NCBI GenBank assembly: GCA_947471745.1
Contig: CANJKZ010000080.1
Location: 1,533,501 to 1,597,500 of the forward strand
Origin: Closterium sp. Naga37s-1
Lineage: Eukaryota; Streptophyta; Zygnematophyceae; Desmidiales; Closteriaceae
Length of the DNA: 64,000 nt
Reading direction: 5' to 3'
Shown here: piece by piece, positions 54,760 to 64,000 of the stretch
Layout: every line of letters begins with the position of its first letter
How positions within the stretch are numbered: the stretch's first letter is position 1
Translations under genes and position numbers: made by a program
Notes under the pieces: generated by a model
Databases searched by the model: none
Seen by the model: the letters and a program-made list of their open reading frames with translations, nothing else
What the model was told of the DNA's origin: nothing

Positions 54760-57700
54760 ATGGCTACCCCCAGTGTCCTTGCTCTTGACGCTGAGGGTCG
54801 GGCCATTGACTTTGACGTCTGGGTAGATGACCTGCAGCTTTTCCTACAGTGCGACAGGGCAGACGGTCTCTCTCTCTCTTTGACCTCACTTCTGGTGCCT
54901 CTTCTGCCCCTGCTGCTGATGCTGACGCCACTGTTCGCTCACAGTGGGCCACACGCGACGCTGCTGCCCGTCTTGCTGTGCGCCGCCACTTGCCTACCGC
55001 TGAGCGTGCACACTTTAGTCAGTGCAAGAGTGCTAAGACCTTGTACGACGCTGTAGTTGCACGCTACTCTTCCCCTGCCACTGCTGCACTTAGCCGCCTC
55101 ATCCTGCCGTACCTCTTCCCTGACCTCGCCGCTTTTCCCACAGTCGCTGACCTCATTACGCACCTGCGCACTAGTGACACTCGCTACCGCGCTGCCCTTC
55201 CTCCTGAGTTCTGCGCCAAGAACCCCCCCCCTATGTACATCACCCTCTACTACGTAGTCACCCGGCTCCCTGACACCCTTCGCCCGGTCAGGGACCACTT
55301 TCTCTCTGTTTGCCCCACCACCCTCACCGTTGACCTCCTCGAGGAGCGCCTCCTAGCAGCAGAGAAGAGCATAGTCGCTGTAGGAGCCTCTCGTGGTGAC
55401 CCTCGTGCTCCTGTCTTTGAGGGGTGCTCCCCCTCTCCTCTCTTGCCCTCTGTTGCCTCTGCTGCTGCGGCCGACCTCGTTGGTCTTGAGTCGGTCGGTG
55501 CGGCGTCTGCCCCTAGCGGGAGACGCCGCACTGGCAAGGGCAAGGGGGGCAGGGGCGCTGGAGGAGCTAGCGGGGGCGGTGGAGGCGGCGGTGGAGGCGG
55601 CGGAGGGGGTGGGGGTGGCGGAGGGGGTGGTGGCGGGGGTGGGGGCGTCGGTGGCGGCAGTGGAGGCGGAGGCGGCGGCGGCGGTGGCGGTGGGAGCGGA
55701 GGTGGCGGAGGTGGCGGTGGTGGAGGAGGTGGCGGCGGAGGAGGTGGAGCTGGTCGGGGTGGCGCTGCGCAGAGGGTCGGCTCCGGTGGTGGTCAGCGCC
55801 AGCAACAGCAGCAGCAGCAGCGCACTCGTGAGATCCCCCCCCCTCAGCAGCTTCGTGAATGGTACGCTGCACGCCAGCGGGGTGGGGGTACTGGTCCGTG
55901 CACCTACGTCCTACGCACCGGCGACCGCGCGGGTGAGCCGTGCGGGGGTGCGCACTCCACCCAGCGCTGCTTTGGCTGCCTGACGGACGCTTGGCGTCAC
56001 CAGTTCCCTGAGGCCACTGAGATCCCCCGCTGGGGTGAGCTGTCTAGGGCGGGTGTAGCTGTCTTTGACCTTGACTTTGATGCTATTCTTGCTGCCATGT
56101 ATACTGTGACTATTAGTGATGAGGGTGACTGTTACCGGTGTTTTCCGCCCGACCCGGGCATTGAGACTGCTGCTCTAGGTACTGGTGAGGCTGCTGCTCT
56201 AGGTGCTAGCGAGGCTGCTGCTCTAGGTGCGTCTGCTCCCTCAGGTGCTGGTGAGTCTGCTCTCTCAGGTTCTGCGTCGGCTTCGGCCTCCCACACCTTC
56301 ACCCTTGACTCGGGGGCTTCTCGCTCCTTCTTTCGAGACCGCACCACACTCACGCCGCTTGGTCGGCCAGTTGCAGTCTCTCTGGCAGACCCCTCTAGGG
56401 GTCCTGTCCTTGCTCACTTCTCCACTGTCCTCCCGTGTCCGGCGGCCCCCTCTGGCACCCTGTCTGGTCTTTACCTCCCCTCGTTCTCTACGAACTTGGT
56501 GAGTGGTGCTGACCTACAGGATGCGGGGGTTCACCAGTTCACTCCTGCGAGCCAGCGTGTGACCCACTGCACGGACGCTCGGACGGGCCGACACTTGGCC
56601 ACGTTTACACGTCGGCCGGGGTCGAGCCTGTACACACTGACCACTGAGTCTCCTCCAGTCACTGCGTCGGGTCAGGTGTTTTCTGCAGCGTCCAGGTCTG
56701 GTCCTGAGTCTGCCCCCTGCTCGTGTCGCCTCCTGTCTCACGAGACTCTCCTCTGGCACCACCGCCTTGGTCACCCCTCCCTGCCTCGTCTCCGAGGCAT
56801 GGCCTCCCGTGTCCTTGTCTCTGGTCTTCCCCGGTCCCTCCCTCCCCTTCCTCCGGGGCCTGCCCCTACCTGCGTCCCCTGTGTCGAGGGGCGGCAGCGT
56901 GCTGCCCCTCACTCCTCCCAGTTTCCTCCGACAGAGGCCCCGCTGCACACGCTTCACATGGACGTGTGGGGCCCGGCCCGCGTCCGTGGACAGGGTCACG
57001 AGCGCTACTTCCTGCTGGTGGTTGACGACTACTCGCGTTACACCACAGTCTTCCCCTTGCGCAGCAAGGGTGATGTCACTGAGGTGTTGATCGACTGGAT
57101 CCGCGCAGCTCGTCTCCAGCTCAGAGAGAGTTTCGGCTCGGACTTTCCTGTTCTACGTCTGCACTCTGACAGAGGCGGAGAGTTCTCCTCTGGCCTTCTG
57201 CGAGCCTACTGTCGTACACGAGGCATCCGCCAGACCTTCACGCTTCCGGACTCTCCACAGCAAAATGGGATTGCTGAGCGCCGCATTGGCATGGTCATGG
57301 ACGTCGCCCGTACGTCCATGATGCATGCGGCTGCCCCCCATTTTCTGTGGCCGTTTGCGGTTCGGTACGCGGCGCATCAGATCAACCTTCAGCCCAGGGT
57401 CTCCATGCCGGAGACCTCCCCAGCTTTGCTGTGGACGGGGAAGGTTGGCGATGCGTCTGCGTTCCGTGTCTGGGGATCTCGGGCGTTTGTCCGCGACTTG
57501 TCTGCGGACAAGCTGTCCCCTCGTGCTGCTCCCTGCGTCTTCCTTGGCTTCCCCCCTGACGCGCCAGGGTGGCAGTTCTACCACCCCACCTCTCGCCGTG
57601 TTCTGTCCTCCCAGGACGTCACGTTTGACGAGTCGGTCCCCTACTACCGTCTCTTCCCCTACCGCACTCCGTCCCTCCCCCCGCCTCCGCTCTTCCTTGT

Positions 57701-60700
57701 GCCAGGTCCCCCCCCGGTAGACCCCCTTCCCCCTCAGGGTCCTGCCCCTTCAGGTGTGTCCCAGGTAGACGCAGTCGAGCCTGTGGAGGTCGCTGGTGAC
57801 TCTGGTGCTGCTGGGGGTGCTGAGCCTGGGGGTGCTGACTCTGGGGGTGCTGAGCGTGTGGGTGCTACGCCTGGGGGTGCTGAGCCTGGGGGTGCTGAGC
57901 CTGAGGGTACTACGACTGGGGGTGCTGAGCCTGGGGGTGCTGAGTCTGGGGGTGCTGAGCCTGGGGGTGCTACGACTGGGGGTGCTGAGCCTGGGGGTGC
58001 TACGCCTGGAGGTGCTGAGCTTGGGGGTGCGGAGCCTGAGGGAGCTGGGCCTGCTCGTGTGGCATCTGGCGGTGCTGGGCCTGGAGGTTCTCTGGGTGCT
58101 CCGTCTCGACGGGAGCCACTCTCTCCACAGGAGGTGCGTGAGTGGTTTGCCCGGCGCTGGAGGCGTGCTGCTGGAGCTGGAGGTTCTTCGGCTGCTGAGG
58201 GTGCTGGTGCCACGGGTCCCGGAGGTGCTCGTACTGGGAGTACTGGAGCTGCTGGGCCTGCGGGTACTACTGGAGCTGGAGCTGCTGAGGGTGTTGGCGC
58301 TGAGGGTACTGCTGGCGGTACTGGAGGCGGTCCTGCTGGGGGTGCTACTGGTGCTGCTGGGGGTCCTGGAGCTACTGGAGCTGCTGGGGGTACTGGAGCT
58401 GGAGGTGCTGCTGGCGCTGGTGCTACCACTGGGGGTACTGGTGATGTCCCTGCTGTGTCTGGAGTCGCTGCGCGGCCTCGGCCGTACTTCGTTCCGCTTC
58501 TTGAGCAGGTTCTTGGTCTCCCACCTTCTACTGGTCCTCCTCCTCCCTTAGAGTGTCCACAGCCTGTCCCGTCACAGTTATAGTTACAGCCGGCCTCCCC
58601 ACTGCCTGCTCCTTCTCCCTACACTGGTCCTACTGGAGGTCTTGCTGAGCGCCGTGAGCCTGCGTCTCGTCCTGCGTCGCCTGTCCGTGCTGCTCGCGCT
58701 AGTGGTCGTGGTTCGCGTCAGCGTCCTCCCTCTGTGCCCGGCACGCACCGGATGTCTCTCCGTCCGTCCACTGCTCCTCTGCGTGCCCCTTTGCCTTCTC
58801 CTCCTGAGTCCTCTCTTCCTGCTCTTGCTGACCCGGAGTCGGACTCCCTTCGTGCTGCCAGTCCGACTGTCACGCGTCTCCTTGCTACTGTTGTCACTGA
58901 CCCTTCCTTTGAGTCCACTCCTGCGTCTGCCCTAGTTGCTGAGCTCGTCGACTTTGCTGCTCGCTGTCGTCTAGACTACGCTGCTAGTCTTGTTGCTGCG
59001 TCTGAGTCTGTCTGTCCTCCGTCCGTCGGGGGTGAGTGTGCCCTTGGCACGGACGTCCTTGAGGACAGACAGGAGGAGTTCCAGTGTTTGGCTGCTGCTT
59101 CACCTCATCTCGTGTCCGTACTGCTTACCCCTGAGGGAGACCCGGATGCACTTGACATCCCGACTCCGCGTTCTTACGTGGAGGCGATAGAGGGTCCCTA
59201 CTCCTCTCAGTGGCAGGCAGCTATGGACGCAGAGATGGCTTCCTGGAAGTCCACAGGCACCTACGTTGACGACGTTCCCCCGCCTGGGGCGAACATCGTC
59301 AGTGGCATGTGGATTTTCAGGGTGAAGCGGCCGCCGGGTTCTCCGCCTGTCTTCAAGGCGCGTTACGTGGCTCGTGGCTTCAGTCAGCGGCAGGGAGTTG
59401 ACTACTTTCAGACTTTCTCTCCCACCCCGAAGATGACCACTCTTCGGGTACTGCTGCACATAGCTGCTCACCGTGACTACGAGCTACACTCTCTTGACTT
59501 CAGCACTGCTTTCTTGCAGGGCAGCCTGCACGAGGAGATCTGGCTGCGCCGCCCACTTGGCTTCACTGGGACTTTTCCTCCTGGCACCCAGTGGAGCCTC
59601 CGGCGGCCAGTCTACGGTCTCCGCCAGGCACCGCGTGAGTGGCACGACACACTGAGGACTACGCTTGCGGCTCTTGGGTTTGCTCCCTCTACTGCCGACC
59701 CGTCGCTGTTTCTGCGCACCGACACTTCTTTGCCGCCGTTCTACATCCTCGTGTACGTCGACGACTTGGTCTTTGCCACAGCTGACACTGCTGGACTCGC
59801 CCACGTGAAGTCCGAGCTGCAGAAGAGACACACGTGCACAGACCTGGGTGAACTGCACAGCTACCTTGGCTTGCAGATCACCCGGGACAGAGCACGCCGC
59901 ACCATTACCCTGACTCAGTCACACATGATGCAGCAGGTCCTTCAGCGCTTCGGCTTCACGTACTCCTCGCCTCAGGCCACTCCTCTGCCTACTCGCCACT
60001 CGCTCTCAGCTCTGCCTTCGGATGAGTCCGTAGAGTCGAGTGGCCCGTACCCAGAGCTTGTTGGCTGCCTCATGTACCTGATGACCTGCACTCGACCTGA
60101 CCTTGCATACCCTCTTAGCATTCTCGCACGCTATGTTGCTCCTGGGAGACACAGACCGGAGCACATGGCTGCAGCGAAGAGGGTGTTGCGCTACTTGTGC
60201 AGTACGTCGGGCATGGGGCTTGTGCTTGGAGGGCAGAGTCCAGTGGTCCTCACTGGGCACGTAGACGCTTCTTGGGCTGACGACCAGGCTACGCAGCGGT
60301 CGTCACAGGGTTACACCTTCAGCCTTGGTTCCGGCTCTGTCTCGTGGCGGGCTACCCGCTCGTCTTCTGTTCTCGGCTCCAGTTGTGAGGCTGAGATCTA
60401 CGCAGGGGCCATGGCTGCACAGGAGCTTCGCTGGCTCACCTACCTGCTGACTGACCTCGGAGAGCCGCCTCGTTCTCCTCCAGTGCTGTACGTCGACAAC
60501 AAGGCCATGCTGGCCTTGTGTCGGGAGCAGAGACTGGAGCACAGAACGAAGCACATTGCTCTTCGCTACTTCCTTGCTCGTGAGCTACAGCAGCGTGGTC
60601 AGCTACGCCTTGCGTACGTGGCCTCTCAGGCCAACACTGCTGATATCTTCACCAAGGCACTTGCGCCTTGTGATCATCAGCGCTTCTGTACTCAGCTGGG

Positions 60701-60737
60701 TCTTGTGCCTACCTTGCCTCACTTGCTCACCCCTTGA
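54760..60737 (+). pseudogene. Copia-4 gag-pol, nearly intact
   Basis: Start MATPSVLALDAEGRAIDF at 54760, as in Copia-5. A CT run at 54867-54880 is two bases longer than in Copia-5 and shifts the frame; the rest is open from 54849 to 58583 and on to 60737. Domains: gag capsid; Gly-rich tract (55560-55760); Cys/His cluster C-X13-C-X3-H-X4-C (near 55900-55970); protease LDSGASRSFF (near 56307); LLWHHRLGHP; integrase MDVWGP, HSDRGGEF, QQNGIAERR; Gly/Ala/Glu/Pro linker; TAG at 58581-58583 within a CAGTTA repeat; RT LDFSTAFLQ and YVDDLVFA (near 59755); RNase H VDASWADD, SSCEAEIYA, YVDNKA, ANTADIFTKAL. Ends at TGA. Confidence 0.95.
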
Positions 60738-60934
60738 CCTTGTTTGTACTGTTACATATATATATACTCCTGCTCTTGCTTGTTTAGCCTTATATATATA
60801 TGTAATCCTGCATGTGAACTGGCCTTGTGGCCTTGAACTTGTGCTCGGAATGTGTGGTGACGTTGTGATCCACCCTGAGCTTGCTTTGCTTTGCTTGACT
60901 GGTCTTTTGACCCCTTGTCCTCCCCCACTTTGCC

Positions 60935-60944
60935 TATGGGGGTG
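60935..60944 (+). other. Copia-4 polypurine tract
   Basis: TATGGGGGTG directly before the 3' LTR; the same block stands before the LTRs of Copia-1 and Copia-3. Primer for plus-strand synthesis in LTR elements. Confidence 0.85.
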
Positions 60945-61071
60945 TGTCAGATTTATATGACCTAGTTGCTGTAGGCTATAGTGGGGTAGCACATATGGGG
61001 TACAGCTTTCTAGGGTTTGCACTTGTACCCAACTTTCCCTTAGTCCACTCATTCCTCGTTCATTCTTCTCA
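60945..61071 (+). repeat. Copia-4 3' LTR (127 bp)
   Basis: Identical to the 5' LTR apart from one T for C. Followed by GCAGT, the target duplication. Confidence 0.97.
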
Positions 61072-61076
61072 GCAGT

Positions 61077-62493
61077 GTCGCACGAGTTGTTTCCGAGGTG
61101 TACCTGCCTCGATTTCCCTCGCCACCTGCGTCCCACTTCTGCTAAGTGCGATATGGCCACTCCGCTTTTCGTTGCAGCCCGTAAGTGTCGGCGAGTCTGA
61201 AGTCTCGTCTGTCCACGAGCACTCCTGCCGAAATCTTCGATGACGCGCGCGCCATGCAGTAAAAGCCGCTGCACTTCAGGTCGGGCGGGACGGCAGTTGA
61301 CCCCGCGTACATCGGACAGTCTTCGTGTCGTCTCTCCTCGCCACCGATATTTTCGGACGCAAAACTACATTTGCGCCTGGCGAGTCCTTCAAGCCGTACT
61401 TTTCTCCATAGTTGCTCCAAAATTATCGCCCACAGTGACGCACGTCCCTTGTCGCCAGCTGCCGAGCCACACTCCGTGAGTCACGTGCGCAAGATGACGA
61501 CGAGCCACCGTTGTCACTTGCCGCATGGGACGACTCCGAAGTTGTCGCGCGACTGTTGACTCAAGTCCAACGTCGTCAACTGCCACTAATCGTGACGACT
61601 TCCGAAAACTTCGTGCAGGTGCCGACGCAGGTCCGCTGACACCAGCTGCTTCACAAAGTTCCGAAATCGTCGTTAAAACCGCAGCGGAATAGGAGTTCAT
61701 GATATGGGGGCTAATTGCCCAAAATGACCCCGAAGCGTTTACACAATAATATTCGATAGAAGAGCACGTGATAAAGTAGAACCTCGAGTTGCGTTTCGAT
61801 ACTATAGGCTGAAGTTTGGGTTCAATCGAATCGCGATGATCAAGCGACGTGTGGCGAATGAGGTTTACTAACCACTGTACGTCAACGTAGCTTTGTGGGG
61901 CACGAACAAATCGGAACTAAAGACGAACGGTCTGGGCGCTAGAAACAAATGAGGTATTTCATTATCTCTTAGAATATGCGTGCTATGATTGTCGTTCATA
62001 TTCACAGTCCAACTTTGTGCAAAATCCTTTCTCTAGAGTCAACCTTTCTGGTGGTTCTCTAGGGCGAGGGGACTAAAAAAAACAAGTCGCCTCACAGAAA
62101 ACAAGTCCTTCCGCCTTCACCAAATCGGCGATTCTATCGAAATCTTGGTGTACTCTGACAATTTGCCCGTGAATATCGGGAAAAGATCATAGAGGGGCCG
62201 AACAGTGCCAGAGCAGTGAGCAACCAGGGGTCGAGAGGTCCGGAACTAACCAAACCACTGAGCAAAAGCGTTATTTGCAGAGAGCCATTGCTCTTCGCAC
62301 GTATTGTTGTTAACGTCTCGCATTTTCGCTCACGCGTCATTTTTAATGGAAATCGTGATGATTCATGACCTTCCACCCAATAGCGTCGTTTGGCGAGCCA
62401 GAAACTCTTAGGGCAGCCAACAAAAAACTAAAACCCTTAGAGAACCAGGATGCATTTTCGGGATGGATCAACCCTAAAAACAAAGAACCTTAG
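61077..62493. other. Intergenic between two copia elements, nothing recognised
   Basis: 1.4 kb, less GC-rich than the elements. Its left end is the continuation of the sequence into which Copia-4 inserted. No ORF, repeat or RNA gene can be supported. Confidence 0.55.
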
Positions 62494-62619
62494 TGTCAGA
62501 GTTATATGACATAGCTACTGTAGGCGTGGGGTAGCACATATGGGGTACAGTTGCCTAGGGTTTGCCTTTTGTACCCAACTTTCACTTAGTCATTTCATTC
62601 CTGTTTTTCTTGATTCACA
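62494..62619 (+). repeat. Copia-5 5' LTR (126 bp)
   Basis: TGTCAGAGTTATATGACA to TTGATTCACA, similar along its length to the Copia-4 LTR but with several substitutions and small indels (for example a 4-bp gap after CTGTAGGC). The primer site TGGTATAGAGCGGGTT follows at 62620. Confidence 0.9.
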
Positions 62620-62635
62620 TGGTATAGAGCGGGTT

Positions 62636-63767
62636 CCTACATGGGACCGTTCCTTCCTAAGGGCCCACCATAAGAATTTTTTTTTTTTTAGCTGCCCGCG
62701 CACATTGCGCCCTGCCCTAATTTTTTTTTTAGCGGCCCCTACGCTGCCCCTACGCGGCCCCTACGCCGCCTCCCACGCGCCCCCTATGCGGCCCCTGGCG
62801 GCGCCCTGACGAGGCCCCTGCCGGCGCCCTATCGCGGCCCCTGACGCGCCCCCTGGTGGCGCCCTGACGCGGCCCTGACGCGGCCTGACGCGGCCCCTGG
62901 CGGCGCCCTGACGCGGCCCTGCCGTGGCCTCTGACGCGGCCCTGACGCGGCCTGCCGCGGCCCCTGCCGCGGCCCTGAAGCGGCCCCTGACGCGGCCCTG
63001 ACACGGCTCTGCCGCGGCCCTGACGCGGCCCTGACGCGGCCCTGCCGCGGCCCCTGGCGGCGCCCTGACGCGGCCCCTGACGCGGCGCCCTGACGCGGCC
63101 CCTGCCGCGGCCCTGACGCGGCCCTGCCGCGGCCCCTGACGCGGCCCTGACGCGGCCTGCTGCGGCCCCTGCCGCGGCCCTGAAGCGGCCCCTGACGCGG
63201 CCCTGACGCGGCTCTGCCGCGGCCCTGACGCGGCCCTGACGCGGCCCCTGCCGCGGCCCCTGGCGGCGCCCTGACGCGGCCCCTGACGCGGCGCCCTGAC
63301 GCGGCCCTGACGCGGCCCCTGACGCGGCCCCTGCCGCGGCCCCTGACGCGGCCCCTGACGCGGCCCCTGTCGCGGCCCCTGACGCGGCCCCGCCACCTAC
63401 CTTTCCGGCCACGCCGCCTCCTCTCCGCGGCCCCGCCGCCTCCTCCCAGCGGCCCCGGACGCCGCCCTCTCAGCGGCCCTGCCGAGCCGCCCAGCAGCCT
63501 AGCCGCCCAGCAGCTGAGCCACCGAGCCGCCCAGCAGCCGAGCCGCCGAGCCGCCCAGCAGCCGAGCCGCCCAGCAGCAGAGCCGCCGAGCCGCCCAGCA
63601 GCCGAGCCGCTGAGCCGCCGAGCCGCCCAGCAGCCGAGCCGCCCAGCAGCCGAGTCGCCGAGCCGCCCTGCAGCCGAGCCGCCCGAGCCGCCCTGTCCGG
63701 TAAGAGCAGCGCCTCTCTCACAGCACTGCCCTCACCCCACTGTTTGCGCTGCTAGTCTACTGCTGTC
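62636..63767 (+). repeat. Copia-5 GC-rich repetitive leader
   Basis: About 62740-63400 is a run of degenerate CGGCCCCTGACG/CGGCCCTGACG units; 63476-63700 is a run of GAGCCGCCCAGCA units, ending with CCCTGTCCGGTAAGAGC as in the Copia-4 leader. The two leaders end alike but their repeat units differ. Confidence 0.85.
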
Positions 63768-64000
63768 ATGGCTACCCCTAGTGTCCTCGCTTTTGACGCT
63801 GAGGGTCGGGCCATTGACTTTGACGTCTGGATAGATGACCTGCAGCTTTTCTTACAGTGCGATAGGGCAGACGGCCTCTCCCTCTTTGACCTCACTTCTG
63901 GTGCCTCTCCTGCCCCCGCCACTGATGCTGACGCAACTGTTCGCTCCCAGTGGGCCACGCGCGATGCTGCTGCACGTCTTGCTGTGCGTCGCCACCTGCC
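63768..64000 (+). CDS. Copia-5 gag N-terminus (partial)
   Basis: ATG at 63768 opens MATPSVLAFDAEGRAIDFDV and stays open to the window end (77 codons), with DGLSLFDLTSGAS and SQWATRDAAARLAVRRHLP. No frameshift at the CT run that is expanded in Copia-4, so this copy shows the unshifted reading. N-terminal capsid region of a copia gag. Confidence 0.92.
   Translation, partial: MATPSVLAFDAEGRAIDFDVWIDDLQLFLQCDRADGLSLFDLTSGASPAPATDADATVRSQWATRDAAARLAVRRHL

Larger units (their letters stand above)
53776..61071 (+). mobile_element. Copia-4, complete young Ty1/copia element (7,296 bp)
   Basis: Two 127-bp LTRs (53776-53902 and 60945-61071) differ at one base (C/T, near 53796). Target duplication GCAGT at 53771-53775 and 61072-61076. 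Primer site, leader, single gag-pol reading and purine tract are all present. The only coding faults I see are a CT-run frameshift in gag and one amber codon before RT. The near-identical LTRs indicate recent insertion. Confidence 0.97.
62494..64000 (+). mobile_element. Copia-5, 5' part of a copia element running off the window
   Basis: 5' LTR, primer site, long GC-rich leader and gag start, in the same order and orientation as Copia-4. The rest lies outside the window, so intactness is unknown. Confidence 0.92.

Noticed and set aside
5126..58583. UAG reassigned to glutamine, as in some ulvophyte algae
   Set aside because: Host genes here use standard reading, other retroelement stops are TGA and TAA, and one TAG (Copia-3, near 16247) stands at Tyr; methylation-linked mutation is simpler.
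62750..63412. Minus-strand ORFs of GAASGAA / RQGPRQG repeats
   Set aside because: Shadow of the GC-rich Copia-5 leader repeat.

Overview
The window is eukaryotic nuclear DNA, GC-rich and dominated by transposons, carrying three spliced host genes in its centre (about 19.0-47.6 kb) between two retrotransposon fields. Plant-type features suggest a streptophyte: initiator-tRNA primer sites (TGGTATC...), Ty1/copia elements with very short LTRs, a chromodomain Ty3/gypsy element, and host genes whose closest recognisable relatives are plant/animal DPH5, ubinuclein and golgin-84. The GC-richness and Gly-rich copia gag make me think of a streptophyte green alga such as a zygnematophyte. That is inference only; no marker gene here fixes the species.

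Layout. 1-640: copia RNase H fragment of one family. 641-6837: 5'-truncated copia element (Copia-1) with a 3' LTR. 7515-8065: chromovirus LTR, primer site and leader. 8066-14374: old reverse-strand copia (Copia-2) broken by insertions. 15463-17912: reverse-strand copia remnant (Copia-3). 17908-18348: short acidic ORF of unknown origin. 19056-29103 (minus): DPH5, diphthine synthase, seven exons, with a 7.1-kb satellite in intron 1. 29104-30654: divergent intergenic region with a MITE. 30655-32634 and probably beyond (plus): ubinuclein-like HIRA-complex gene. 34641-47594 (minus): golgin-84-like gene, at least nine exons, with giant tandem arrays in its introns. 48089-53507: decayed chromovirus. 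53776-61071: complete, young copia element (Copia-4) with matching 127-bp LTRs and a 5-bp target duplication. 62494-64000: 5' end of a fifth copia element (Copia-5) running off the window.

The most unusual signal is in the host genes. Introns of all three carry tandem arrays, and in several the repeated unit contains a splice site on the gene's own sense strand. In golgin-84 the 33-bp (21 copies), 19-bp (46 copies) and 21-bp (3 copies) arrays each begin at, or next to, an exon-intron junction and repeat the GTGAGT donor. DPH5 introns 3 and 5 have smaller arrays of the same kind, and a ubinuclein intron has about 19 copies of a complete-looking 3' splice site. The exon coordinates come from conserved protein motifs, GT/AG sites and phase agreement; DPH5 closes fully in phase, while golgin has one unresolved junction and ubinuclein has an unresolved 3' half.
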